The translations under genes were made by a program, and so were the position numbers. A stretch of 12,432 bases of DNA from an uncultured Ruminococcus sp. (GTDB taxonomy: Bacteria; Bacillota; Clostridia; Oscillospirales; Acutalibacteraceae), in the NCBI GenBank assembly GCA_902802975.1, contig CADCOF010000044.1, positions 1-12,432 on the forward strand. The letters are read 5' to 3'. Position 1 is the first letter of the stretch. Every line of letters begins with the position of its first letter. The notes under the pieces were generated by a model. That model was not told the origin of the DNA and searched no databases. It worked only from the letters and a program-made list of their open reading frames with translations. This document shows, piece after piece, positions 1-7,191 of this stretch.

Positions 1-135
1 ATTCCGCATTGCGCATTTCGAATTGCGAATTGAACTCCGCACTCATAAATGTTCTTAATAGGATTTTTTCAATGACGTTCACTATAAAACCTTAGGCTGA
101 TTATATTATCAAAACTCAAGTAATGGAGTGTTCCA
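1..135. other. Upstream non-coding region before recN
   Basis: No supported gene lies here. The first 32 bases are AT-rich and repetitive, with the 7-mer CGAATTG present twice in tandem at 19-25 and 26-32. This could be the edge of a longer intergenic repeat that starts outside the window. The recN ribosome-binding site GGAG is at 125-128. Confidence 0.6.
78..107 (+). promoter_or_regulatory. Weak candidate sigma-A promoter for recN
   Basis: TTCACT (78-83) could be a -35 box, with TATATT (102-107) as the -10 box and an 18-base spacer. The -35 match is only 4 of 6. TATAAA at 83-88 is an alternative -10, but it has no recognisable -35 box. No LexA/DinR-type operator was recognised, although recN is often under SOS control in other bacteria. 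Confidence 0.25.
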
Positions 136-1809
136 ATGCTTACAAATATTTATATTGAAAATGTTGCCGTTATCGAAAAGGCAAGTATTGATTTTGGCGG
201 CGCATTTAATGTATTGACCGGTGAGACCGGTGCGGGGAAGTCAATTATTATCGATTCAATAAACGCAATTATGGGGCAGCGTGTGTCAAAAGAGCTTATC
301 CGCAGCGGGGAAAAGCAGGCTTTCATCAGTGCGGTTTTTAGCGACGTTTCCGAGGAGGCAAAGAAAAAGCTGGACGAGTGGGGGATAGACTCAGATGAAG
401 GCGAATACATTCTCCAGAGGACTATCAGCGCGCAGGGGAAAAATACGTGCAGGATAAACGGCAGACCCACTACGCTTTCTTCATTTAAAGATATCAGCCC
501 GTATCTGATCAATATTTACGGTCAGAACGAGGGCTACGATTTTATGACTGCGGACAGCCATATCAAGTATATTGACGCGATAGGCGATTATCACGACGTT
601 GTTGAAGACTACAAGAGTAAGTATGCCGTGTATTCCGATGTAAAAAGAAAACTGGATTCGATGAGCGACAATATCCGTGACAGAGAACGAAAGATAGACC
701 TTCTGCAATATCAGATAGGCGAGATTGAAGACGCAGACCCGACGCCCGGAGAGATTGAGGAGCTTGCGCAAAGAAGACAGCTGCTGATGAACGGCGAAAA
801 AATTCGTACAGGCGCAGCGCAGGCTTACAGCGCATTGACCGGTGAAGATGAGGGCGGGATATTGTCCTCACTTGAAGATGTGAGCGGCTTGCTTGAGGAG
901 ATTTCGCAGCTTTATCCCGATCTTGATTCAATTTCCGAGAGGATAAGATCGGCATATGAGGAACTCAACGACTGCCATTATGAACTGCGCGGAATTTATG
1001 ACGATCTTGACTTTGACCCGAACGAACTTGAAGAGGTTGAAGAGAGGCGGGAACTTCTGTCAAAATTATCTGCGAAATACGGCGGCACAGTTGAAGAAAT
1101 ACTCGAATACTGCGATAATGCCAAAAAAGAGCTTGAGTCGCTTATTTCGTATGATATCAACAAAGGCAACCTGGAGCGCAAATTCGAAGAAGCCAAAAAA
1201 GAGCTGACTCTCGCAGCGCGTAAACTGACAGAAGTCCGAACAAAAGCAGCGGAAAAATTTTCTGCTGATGTTATGAGGGAACTGAAATATCTTGATATGC
1301 CCAATGTGGTGATGGTTCCGAATATTACTTCATGCGGATTTACTCCTAACGGGTGCGATGTGCTTGAACTGCTGATCTCGCCAAATCCCGGAGAAGAACC
1401 GAAACCGCTTTCGAAGATAGCCTCAGGCGGTGAATTGTCAAGACTCATGCTTGCGGTAAAAACAATAATTGCGGAAAAAGACGAAATAGATACCCTGATA
1501 TTCGACGAGATTGATACAGGTATCAGCGGGTCGGCAGCCTCAAAAGTCGGCAGCAAATTAGAGCAGCTGTCGCAAACACATCAGGTTTTATGTATCACGC
1601 ATCAGGCGCAGATCGCCGCGCTCGCAAGTGAGCATTTGTTTATCAGCAAAAAAGTGGAGAAAGGAAAAACCTTCACTGTGGTGAAGGAGCTTGACTTTGA
1701 AGAGCGAAAGCGCGAGTTGTCAAGGATAATAGACGGAACTGATTATTCCGAGGTATCGCTGCAGCATGCGGAGCAGATGCTGAGAAGGCAGAATACCGGA
1801 AAAGCATAA
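136..1809 (+). CDS. recN: DNA repair protein RecN (SMC-like ATPase)
   Basis: RecN is a cytoplasmic SMC-like ATPase that acts at double-strand breaks early in recombinational repair. At 557 residues it has the usual family length. The N-terminal half-ATPase carries the Walker A motif GETGAGKS (residues 29-36). The middle (about 155-375) is rich in Glu, Lys and Leu, as expected for the coiled-coil arms. The C-terminal half-ATPase carries the ABC signature SGGELSR (430-436), Walker B TLIFDEID (453-460) and the ITHQAQIAALA segment that follows it in RecN. The ATG at 136 is preceded by GGAG (125-128) at 7-base spacing. One mild oddity is IYGQNEGYDFM (127-137), where many RecN proteins have LHGQHEHQ-like sequence. 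In many Firmicutes recN follows argR and precedes spoIVB; the upstream neighbour cannot be seen here and spoIVB does not follow. Confidence 0.96.
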   Translation: MLTNIYIENVAVIEKASIDFGGAFNVLTGETGAGKSIIIDSINAIMGQRVSKELIRSGEKQAFISAVFSDVSEEAKKKLDEWGIDSDEGEYILQRTISAQGKNTCRINGRPTTLSSFKDISPYLINIYGQNEGYDFMTADSHIKYIDAIGDYHDVVEDYKSKYAVYSDVKRKLDSMSDNIRDRERKIDLLQYQIGEIEDADPTPGEIEELAQRRQLLMNGEKIRTGAAQAYSALTGEDEGGILSSLEDVSGLLEEISQLYPDLDSISERIRSAYEELNDCHYELRGIYDDLDFDPNELEEVEERRELLSKLSAKYGGTVEEILEYCDNAKKELESLISYDINKGNLERKFEEAKKELTLAARKLTEVRTKAAEKFSADVMRELKYLDMPNVVMVPNITSCGFTPNGCDVLELLISPNPGEEPKPLSKIASGGELSRLMLAVKTIIAEKDEIDTLIFDEIDTGISGSAASKVGSKLEQLSQTHQVLCITHQAQIAALASEHLFISKKVEKGKTFTVVKELDFEERKRELSRIIDGTDYSEVSLQHAEQMLRRQNTGKA

Positions 1810-1840
1810 AGCTCAAAGCGTCACGGCTTTTGAATGAGTT

Positions 1841-1867
1841 AAAAAACTATTATATAGAAAGTTTTTT
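1841..1867 (+). terminator. Possible A/T-only terminator hairpin after recN
   Basis: AAAAAACT (1841-1848) pairs with AGTTTTTT (1860-1867) around an 11-base loop, so a T-run closes the structure on the plus strand. The stem has a single G-C pair and is weak. It partly overlaps the stronger hairpin repeat that follows, which may be the real terminator. Confidence 0.35.
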
Positions 1868-1893
1868 GCGCAGCTTTTTTTCAAAAAAGCTGC
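1859..1893. repeat. Dispersed hairpin repeat, family A (copy 1)
   Basis: GCAGCTTTTTT (1870-1880) and AAAAAAGCTGC (1883-1893) form a near-perfect 11-base inverted repeat, led by AAGTTTTTT (1859-1867). A second copy lies on the minus strand at 6978-6944. The two match at 30 of 35 positions, and four of the five differences form two compensatory pairs. The T and A runs could let it act as a terminator in either direction. Confidence 0.7.
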
Positions 1894-1899
1894 CGAGGG

Positions 1900-1920
1900 T
1901 GTGGGGCGAGCAGCCCCACA
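1900..1920. repeat. GC-rich hairpin between recN and the aminotransferase gene
   Basis: TGTGGGGC (1900-1907) and GCCCCACA (1913-1920) are perfect 8-base arms around a 5-base loop. The perfect palindrome AAATAGCTATTT follows at 1921-1932. No T-run follows on either strand, so this is not an ordinary terminator. It directly abuts the family A hairpin, which suggests a composite intergenic repeat. Confidence 0.6.
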
Positions 1921-1960
1921 AAATAGCTATTTAGCAAAGAAAAGATTATGGAGTGATAAA

Positions 1961-3169
1961 ATGAAAATACCATTTTCACCTCCCGATATCGGGCAGGAAG
2001 AAATAAACGCAGTCGTCAAAACGATGGAGTCATCATGGATAACAACAGGCCCGCAGACAGAAAAGCTGTCGCAGATGATCGCAGCGCGCTGTCATACGGA
2101 ATATGCCGCGTGCATGAATTCCGCTACCGCATGTCTTGAAATGGCACTGCGTCTGCTTGGTATTTCCAACGGCGATGAGGTCATTGTGCCTGCCTATACC
2201 TACACAGCATCTGCAAGCGTGATTGATCACGTCGGCGCAAAACCTGTTATTGTCGATATCGAACCGGGCACTTTTCATATTGATTATGATGAAGTTGGGC
2301 GCGCCGTTACTGAAAAAACAAAAGCCGTTATTCCCGTTGATCTTGGCGGGCTTATGTGCGATTACGACAAGCTGCATGAAATCGCCGAAAGTAAGCGCGG
2401 TATGTTCCATGCAAACAGCGAGCTTCAGGACGCGTTCGGGCGCATTGTAATCACAGCTGACGGCGCGCATTCTCTGCTGGCTCAGCGTGATGACGGAAAA
2501 TGTTCCGGTGAGCTTGCAGATTTTACAAGTTTTTCACTTCACGCGGTCAAGAACATTACAACTGCCGAAGGCGGCGCGCTGACATGGCGCAGTATCGCAG
2601 GTCACGACGGCGCGGCGATAAAAAAGACTCTTATGCTCCTTGCGTGCCACGGTCAGGACAGGGCGTTCAAACCGGACGGTGAGAAGCCGTTCTGGGAATA
2701 TGATGTTGAGTTTTTGGGCTATAAGCACAATATGACAGATATTTTGGCGTCTATCGGCGTTGTTCAGCTTGAGCGTGCAGATCAGATCATGGAAAAGCGC
2801 AGATCGATATTTAAGCGTTACGATGAGGCGTTTAAGAATATGGGCGGGATTCGTACTCTTGATCATTTCACACCTTTGGGGTCTAGCTGTCATTTGTATA
2901 TGATCAATCTTGTCGGGCGTGATGAGATAGCGCGCAATACATTTATGGATAAAATGATGGAATCAGGCGTTGCGACAAACGTTCACTACAAGCCTCTTCC
3001 ACTTCATACGGCGTATAAAAAGCTTGGTTTTGATATTTCAGATTATCCCAACGCTTATAATATGTACAGTACGGAAGTCACATTGCCGTCATATTCAAAG
3101 ATGACCGACGATGAAGTTGAATATGTGATCAAATGCGTAAAGCAGGTTTACAACGAAATGGGGCTGTGA
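1961..3169 (+). CDS. DegT/DnrJ/EryC1/StrS-family PLP aminotransferase
   Basis: This 402-residue protein belongs to the fold-type I PLP enzymes that aminate nucleotide-linked keto-sugars for polysaccharide or glycan synthesis. The start of the chain (PFSPPDIGQEEINAV) is typical of the family. TADGAHS (residues 165-171) supplies the Asp that binds the PLP pyridine nitrogen, and FSLHAVKNITTAEGG (191-205) contains the Schiff-base lysine K197. HYKPLPLHTAYKKLGF (342-357) and TLPSYSKMTDDEVEYV (374-389) are the usual C-terminal family motifs. The ATG at 1961 is chosen because GGAGTGA (1950-1956) sits just upstream; the in-frame GTG at 1901 lies inside a hairpin repeat. No sugar-nucleotide genes adjoin it, so the exact substrate cannot be given. 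The stop codon is 4 bases before the next gene. Confidence 0.9.
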   Translation: MKIPFSPPDIGQEEINAVVKTMESSWITTGPQTEKLSQMIAARCHTEYAACMNSATACLEMALRLLGISNGDEVIVPAYTYTASASVIDHVGAKPVIVDIEPGTFHIDYDEVGRAVTEKTKAVIPVDLGGLMCDYDKLHEIAESKRGMFHANSELQDAFGRIVITADGAHSLLAQRDDGKCSGELADFTSFSLHAVKNITTAEGGALTWRSIAGHDGAAIKKTLMLLACHGQDRAFKPDGEKPFWEYDVEFLGYKHNMTDILASIGVVQLERADQIMEKRRSIFKRYDEAFKNMGGIRTLDHFTPLGSSCHLYMINLVGRDEIARNTFMDKMMESGVATNVHYKPLPLHTAYKKLGFDISDYPNAYNMYSTEVTLPSYSKMTDDEVEYVIKCVKQVYNEMGL

Positions 3170-3173
3170 GCGC

Positions 3174-3998
3174 ATGACAAATGCGGAATATGACGTGATC
3201 GCACTTGATGTTGACGGAACGCTGCTTAATTCAAAAAAGCAGATTACGCCGGCGGTGAGAGAGTCTTTGCTGAAAGCACAGAATCAGGGCAAAAAGGTAA
3301 TTATTGCGTCGGGACGGCATCAAATTGGACTGCGCGATATATCAACAACGCTGCAGCTTGATCGCTTTGGCGGCTGCTTAATGGCGTTTAACGGCGGCAG
3401 GATAGAAGATGCGGCAACAGGAGAGGTTTTTTACTCGGCGCATTTTCCGCGTGAATTTATCAAGCCGGTTTGTGATACGGTGAAGAATACAAATCTCACT
3501 GTGGTAACATTCAAAGATGACCTTGTTATAATGAATGACGCGGTGAATAATCACTCGTTTATCGAGTCAAAAATTCTCGGACTGGATTATATACAAGTTG
3601 ATAATTTCGTTGAGTACGTTGATTTTAATATAAATAAACTGCTGCTTGTGGGAGAATCTTCTGTATTGGATGAATATCAGAATGTTTTGAGACAAGAATA
3701 CGAGGGCTGCTTTGATGTCTTTAAAAGCTGCCCGATCTTGCTTGAAGTTATGCCGCACGGAATAAACAAGGGCACGTGTATGCAAATTGTTCTCGATCAT
3801 ATGGGCTTGAGCCGTGATCGGCTTATCGCATGCGGAGACAGCTATAATGATATCAGCATGATCTCATATGCCGGTTTGGGCGTGTGCATGGGCAACGGGG
3901 AAGAAGACGTAAAGCAAATAGCGGACGTTATTGCCGATACGAATAACAATGACGGTATTGCAAAAATCGTACATAAATATATGCTGCATGGACGGTAA
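3174..3998 (+). CDS. Cof-type HAD-IIB family phosphatase
   Basis: This 274-residue cytoplasmic hydrolase is of the Cof/YidA type, a group that dephosphorylates small phosphorylated metabolites (sugar phosphates, cofactor phosphates). All HAD motifs are visible: motif I DVDGT (residues 12-16, nucleophile D12 and acid/base D14), motif II ASGR (45-48, S46), motif III lysine in INKGT (K199) and motif IV GDSYNDISM (221-229, with D222 and D226). The C2 cap lies between motifs II and III, as in HAD-IIB. Length is typical. The ATG follows the aminotransferase stop by 4 bases and lacks a strong SD, so translation is probably coupled. Substrate is not predictable from sequence; the position next to a sugar aminotransferase is only a weak hint. 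Confidence 0.9.
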   Translation: MTNAEYDVIALDVDGTLLNSKKQITPAVRESLLKAQNQGKKVIIASGRHQIGLRDISTTLQLDRFGGCLMAFNGGRIEDAATGEVFYSAHFPREFIKPVCDTVKNTNLTVVTFKDDLVIMNDAVNNHSFIESKILGLDYIQVDNFVEYVDFNINKLLLVGESSVLDEYQNVLRQEYEGCFDVFKSCPILLEVMPHGINKGTCMQIVLDHMGLSRDRLIACGDSYNDISMISYAGLGVCMGNGEEDVKQIADVIADTNNNDGIAKIVHKYMLHGR

Positions 3999-4007
3999 AG
4001 TGAAGTT

Positions 4008-5153
4008 ATGAAGAGAGCTGCATTAACTATAATATCGATTATTATATTTATATCGAGTACGCCGATAGTATCGTATGCGGACAATGAAGTGTATGATATG
4101 ATTCAAAATGTGTTGGATTGGCAGGAAAGCAATGTTGATCTGAGCGCGCATATCGGAGAGAATTACTGCGATTGGCTTATTTTCGGGGAATGCCGTATTT
4201 GCGGCGATGAGTATAATATGTATAAAGACGCGGTAAATGATTACTATCAGAATAACAAGGACAGTCTGAGTTTGCCCGATGTGGAGAGGCTTGCGATTGT
4301 GTACGCGGCATGCGGCGGCAGTGTGGACGAAAACGGTATGCTTGATGATGTAATGGGCGCGCTGCAAAAAAGCGAACTGCATACAAAAATTGTAAATCAG
4401 CTAATTTTTGCGCTGCTGACAGCCGACAGCGGACGTTATGATATCGACGAGCGTGACGAAATTATTTCAGAGATTTTATCACGTCAAATCGAGTGCGGCG
4501 CGCTTTATATGGTGGATAAGAACGTTCCGGAGACTGATCTGACGGCGATGGCGGTCACGTCGCTTGCGCCGTACATAGATGAAAAACCGGAGGTAAAAGC
4601 AGCTGTAGAGCGAATGATCGACTATCTTTCGGGGACGATTACAGAAGACGGAACAGCGAAAAATTGGGGAAAACCGTCGTGCGAAACTACAGCACAGGTG
4701 ATCACGGCTCTTTGTACAGTCGGAATAGACCCGGTTAACGATACACGATTTGTTAAAAACGGACATAGCCTGATAGACGGATTGAAGACGTATGTTCAGC
4801 CCGATGGAAGTTTTGCGCATAATGACGAATCATTGGGCGGCGACGCGTATGCTACGGCGCAGGCTCTGTATTCTCTCGTGGCATATGTGCGTTACAAAAA
4901 CGGCTGCCAATCGCTGTATGATATGCGCAGTGAGTCTAAAAATATTGCCGCTCATGAAATTATTACAGCACAAAAAGAAAATCTTGCGGCTTTAACGGCG
5001 GATAATGCAGTCGAAAGCACAAAAGCGTCCGGAAGAAATCGTGTGAAGAGCAGTGTTGAGGTGGTTGTTCTCGCTGCGTTGGCTGTAGGCGCAGGCGGGA
5101 CAATATGGTGGAACCATAAAGTGTTGAAAAAGCATGCGGAGAGTGACTCATGA
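4008..5153 (+). CDS. Secreted, C-terminally anchored alpha/alpha-barrel protein (prenyltransferase/squalene-oxidase-like repeats)
   Basis: This 381-residue protein probably sits outside the cell on a membrane anchor. Residues 1-24 form a signal peptide ending VSYA with cleavage before D25. Residues 349-368 are a single hydrophobic helix followed by the basic tail HKVLKKH. Between them are helical repeats of the terpenoid-cyclase/prenyltransferase alpha6/alpha6 type, clearest in ETDLTAMAVTSLAPYI (175-190), SCETTAQVITALCTVGID (224-241) and GGDAYATAQALYSLVAYV (277-294). No DxDD or other cyclase catalytic motif is seen, so a binding rather than enzymatic role is likely. Cys54, Cys62 and Cys65 are clustered. 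The same fold forms the N-terminal domain of intrinsic factor and transcobalamin. Its stop overlaps the start of the DUF4430 gene (ATGA, 5150-5153), implying joint function. A ligand is inferred, not shown. Confidence 0.8.
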   Translation: MKRAALTIISIIIFISSTPIVSYADNEVYDMIQNVLDWQESNVDLSAHIGENYCDWLIFGECRICGDEYNMYKDAVNDYYQNNKDSLSLPDVERLAIVYAACGGSVDENGMLDDVMGALQKSELHTKIVNQLIFALLTADSGRYDIDERDEIISEILSRQIECGALYMVDKNVPETDLTAMAVTSLAPYIDEKPEVKAAVERMIDYLSGTITEDGTAKNWGKPSCETTAQVITALCTVGIDPVNDTRFVKNGHSLIDGLKTYVQPDGSFAHNDESLGGDAYATAQALYSLVAYVRYKNGCQSLYDMRSESKNIAAHEIITAQKENLAALTADNAVESTKASGRNRVKSSVEVVVLAALAVGAGGTIWWNHKVLKKHAESDS

Positions 5154-5665
5154 AAACACGACATATTGCTATGATCGGAGCTGCTGCCGCAGCGGCTTTA
5201 TATTTATGCGTGAATTTTGAGACAACCGAAGAACACTACGCAGCCAAAGAAAATGAAAAAAATACAGTGGGGTCGGTGTATCTGAGCGTTGACTGCAAAA
5301 CATTTTTAAATACGGATAAGGCGAAAAGCTATATTGACAAAGGTGTAATTCCTTCGGACGGCGAGATCATAAAAAAGACAGCGTATAATATCAGCGAGGG
5401 CGATTCGGCTTTTACGGTGCTTAAAACGGCGGTTGACAAAAATCGGATAATTATCGATTATGATAATGTATCCGGAAAATCTGTTTATGTAAAAGGTATC
5501 AGCAGCGTTTATGAATATGACGGCGGCGATTTGTCAGGGTGGATGTACAGTGTGAACGGAGAATTTCCCACAGTGGCAAGCTCGGATTATTACTTGTCCG
5601 ATGGAGACGTTGTGGCGTGGGTTTATTCATGCAACCTCGGCAAAGATGTGGGAGATACGTTTTGA
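5150..5665 (+). CDS. DUF4430 / transcobalamin C-terminal-like domain protein
   Basis: This 171-residue protein has an N-terminal hydrophobic helix (residues 7-22) that serves as signal or anchor, then one extracellular beta domain. Its hallmark is SGWMYSVNGEFP (129-140) followed by YLSDGDVVAWVYSCNLGKDVG (148-168), characteristic of DUF4430, which is homologous to the C-terminal beta domain of intrinsic factor and transcobalamin. The upstream segment GDSAFTVLKTAV (84-95) is also typical. LYLC (17-20) is a poor lipobox, so a lipoprotein is not claimed. The gene overlaps both neighbours by 4 bases (ATGA at 5150-5153, TTGA at 5662-5665), so the barrel protein, this protein and EcfT are likely made together. 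Probable role: the second half of a two-part extracellular ligand-binding module that feeds an ECF transporter. Confidence 0.85.
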   Translation: MKTRHIAMIGAAAAAALYLCVNFETTEEHYAAKENEKNTVGSVYLSVDCKTFLNTDKAKSYIDKGVIPSDGEIIKKTAYNISEGDSAFTVLKTAVDKNRIIIDYDNVSGKSVYVKGISSVYEYDGGDLSGWMYSVNGEFPTVASSDYYLSDGDVVAWVYSCNLGKDVGDTF

Positions 5666-6498
5666 TCGGAAGGTGTATTTTAGATAGGTGCCACCCGTTG
5701 ACGCTGCTTGTGTGGTATATGTATGTCATTCCGATAACTGTTTTGGTGCATGACCCCATAATTACTGCCGTTTCGCTGCTTTTTGGAATTGTCCATATTA
5801 TTATGATTGTTGGACTGCCGAAATTATCGACCGTTTTGTACTGCGCCGCATTTATGACAGCTGCAGCAATTGCAAACCCGCTGTTTTCACATACCGGAGT
5901 GACAGTGCTGTTTTTTATGAACGGGCTTCCGGTGACGCTTGAATCACTCCTTTACGGCGTTGAAATGTCAGCCGCGGCATGTGCGGTCATGCTGTGGTGC
6001 GTGTCGCTTACGCACTTTATGACAACGGACAAGATCACAATGCTTTTTGGCAGCGTTACGCCGAAGCTTGCGGTGCTTTTGTCGCTTACGCTGAGATTTA
6101 TACCGATGATACGTGAAAAGCACAGAAACATCATCAATGCTCAGAAAGGATTTGATGGGCGCAGTGAAAGCAGACGGACGCTTAAATTTTATCTTTCGGT
6201 GTACTCTGCGCTGACGTCGCAGCTGTTGGAGGATTCTGTAGAGATTGCGGATTCAATGTGCAGCCGAGGAATACGGCTGAAAGGGCGCACGTTTTATTCG
6301 GAGTTTAAAATTCGCCGATATGATGGTGTTATGATGACAATAACATTGTTGGCGATGACAGGGATAATCATACTAAAGGCAAACGGTGCGGGAGAATTCG
6401 AGTTTTATCCTTTTATCACCGGTTTTGATTTTTCTGTTTATAATGATCTGATGTATGCCGCTTTTGCGATTGTTTGTACAATGTGTTTGTATAATTAA
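5662..6498 (+). CDS. ecfT: Energy-coupling factor transporter transmembrane subunit EcfT
   Basis: EcfT couples ATP hydrolysis by EcfA subunits to a substrate-binding S component for vitamin or metal uptake. The protein has several hydrophobic helices, the motif NPLFSHTGVTVLFFMNG (residues 72-88) with PVTLESLLYG (90-99), and the cytoplasmic coupling region SLTLRFIPMIREKHRNI (141-157) followed by AQKGFD (160-165) and ADSMCSRGIRLKGRT (196-210). The last contains the Arg-Gly motif that contacts the ATPase. I place the start at TTG 5662, which overlaps the upstream stop (TTGA) and has GTGGGAG (5648-5654) at 7-base spacing. This gives 278 residues, normal for the family; upstream in-frame codons would add a non-hydrophobic sequence that overlaps DUF4430. 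No EcfA or S component lies in the window, which is unusual for the terminal gene of such a run. Confidence 0.87.
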   Translation: MIGRCILDRCHPLTLLVWYMYVIPITVLVHDPIITAVSLLFGIVHIIMIVGLPKLSTVLYCAAFMTAAAIANPLFSHTGVTVLFFMNGLPVTLESLLYGVEMSAAACAVMLWCVSLTHFMTTDKITMLFGSVTPKLAVLLSLTLRFIPMIREKHRNIINAQKGFDGRSESRRTLKFYLSVYSALTSQLLEDSVEIADSMCSRGIRLKGRTFYSEFKIRRYDGVMMTITLLAMTGIIILKANGAGEFEFYPFITGFDFSVYNDLMYAAFAIVCTMCLYN

Positions 6499-6517
6499 CA
6501 GAGGTGCGGATTCGTAG

Positions 6518-6901
6518 TTACAGCAGTTCCTTAACCAAATCCAGCAGATCGGTATAAAGCGGTACGGCGATTGCCAGAACTGCCAATTTTCCGCATACCT
6601 CTACTTGTCCCGCTATGCTTTGTGCGCCGGATTCTCTGCAGGTATCAGCCGAAAACTGCGTCAGCAGACATATTCCCACGGATTTTAGCAGTGCTTCTAT
6701 GTACTGCTTTTTTATTTGCGCTGTTTCGGAAAACGCGTTTATCGAATCTGCCGCTGTTTTTGCAAACGGCAGCGCAGCCATAGACAATAATATCATTCCC
6801 GCAATTATGACAGGAGTTGTGAACGCGCCGCTGTATGCACGCACAGCACAAACCGCAGCAGCTGCAAAAACAGCAAAAGCGCATATAGATATTATGTTCA
6901 A
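6518..6901 (-). CDS. spoIIIAD: Stage III sporulation protein AD
   Basis: SpoIIIAD is a small membrane protein of the SpoIIIA complex in the mother-cell membrane, part of the SpoIIIA-SpoIIQ channel between mother cell and forespore. The 127-residue protein has hydrophobic helices near residues 2-22 and 25-45, then the family pattern QIKKQYIEALLKSVGI and a final helix containing GKLAVLAIAVPLYTDLLDLV. The start is best placed at TTG 6901-6899, because GAGGTG (6914-6909) lies 7 bases upstream and the protein then begins MNIISICAF as SpoIIIAD should. A GTG at 6916 would add five residues and bury the SD. The gene keeps its own SD although 352 bases separate it from spoIIIAC. spoIIIAE, which normally follows, is absent; convergent ecfT begins 19 bases away. 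Confidence 0.88.
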   Translation of the reverse strand: MNIISICAFAVFAAAAVCAVRAYSGAFTTPVIIAGMILLSMAALPFAKTAADSINAFSETAQIKKQYIEALLKSVGICLLTQFSADTCRESGAQSIAGQVEVCGKLAVLAIAVPLYTDLLDLVKELL

Positions 6902-6943
6902 TGAAACACACCTCACTTTATGTTTTTGTCACGCCTCCGGCGG

Positions 6944-6978
6944 CCAGCCTTTTTGAAAAAAGGCTGGGCGAAAAACTT
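6944..6978 (-). repeat. Dispersed hairpin repeat, family A (copy 2)
   Basis: CCAGCCTTTTT (6944-6954) pairs with AAAAAGGCTGG (6957-6967). Read on the minus strand from 6978, with leading AAGTTTTT, it aligns with 1859-1893 at 30 of 35 positions. Aligned positions 12/35 and 17/30 change together (G-C to C-G, T-A to C-G), so pairing is preserved. Confidence 0.7.
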
Positions 6979-7020
6979 TATGATGCGCTCTATCATACTT
7001 GTGGCAATATAACCGCAGAG

Positions 7021-7062
7021 GGGAATGTCCCCCGCTTTCTATAGGCGGCGGGGGACATTCCC
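7021..7062. repeat. Long perfect hairpin, 15-base arms
   Basis: GGGAATGTCCCCCGC (7021-7035) and GCGGGGGACATTCCC (7048-7062) are perfect 15-base arms around a 12-base loop. The stem is very stable. Neither strand has a T-run next to it, so a structural or transposable repeat is more likely than a terminator. Confidence 0.8.
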
Positions 7063-7063
7063 A

Positions 7064-7096
7064 CGTTCAGTAGGGGTATAAATCCCCTACTGAACG
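7064..7096. repeat. Long perfect hairpin, 13-base arms
   Basis: CGTTCAGTAGGGG (7064-7076) and CCCCTACTGAACG (7084-7096) are perfect 13-base arms around the 7-base loop TATAAAT. It starts one base after the preceding 15-base-arm hairpin, so the two stems could stack. Confidence 0.8.
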
Positions 7097-7097
7097 C

Positions 7098-7136
7098 ACA
7101 AAACCTTCGGTTTTGTTTCTGCTTGTTTAAAGCAGA
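7098..7136. repeat. Two small adjacent hairpins
   Basis: ACAAAACC (7098-7105) pairs with GGTTTTGT (7109-7116) around TTC. Immediately after, TCTGCTT (7118-7124) pairs with AAGCAGA (7130-7136) around a 5-base loop. Both are perfect but short. They continue the series of back-to-back stems. Confidence 0.55.
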
Positions 7137-7191
7137 GCTTTTAATGCAAAGTAAAAAACGCGGCGAAGATTATAGTTAACAATAAAGTTCG

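Noticed and set aside
1901..1960. A GTG start giving the aminotransferase 20 more residues.
   Set aside because: The extension runs through a GC-rich hairpin repeat; ATG 1961 has a proper SD and begins at the conserved family N-terminus.
5150..5230. Lipoprotein signal in the DUF4430 protein (LYLC).
   Set aside because: Tyr at -3 and Leu at -1 relative to Cys fit the lipobox poorly; a membrane helix anchor is simpler.
5539..5661. An in-frame ATG extension of EcfT by 41 residues.
   Set aside because: It overlaps the conserved DUF4430 coding region in another frame, is Arg/Cys-rich and not membrane-like. The TTG at 5662 has a good SD and the typical stop-start overlap.
6504..6557. GTG 6504 as the start of a gene after ecfT.
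   Set aside because: The frame (GTG CGG ATT CGT...) closes after 17 codons within the antisense of spoIIIAD; at most it is a remnant of a lost gene start.
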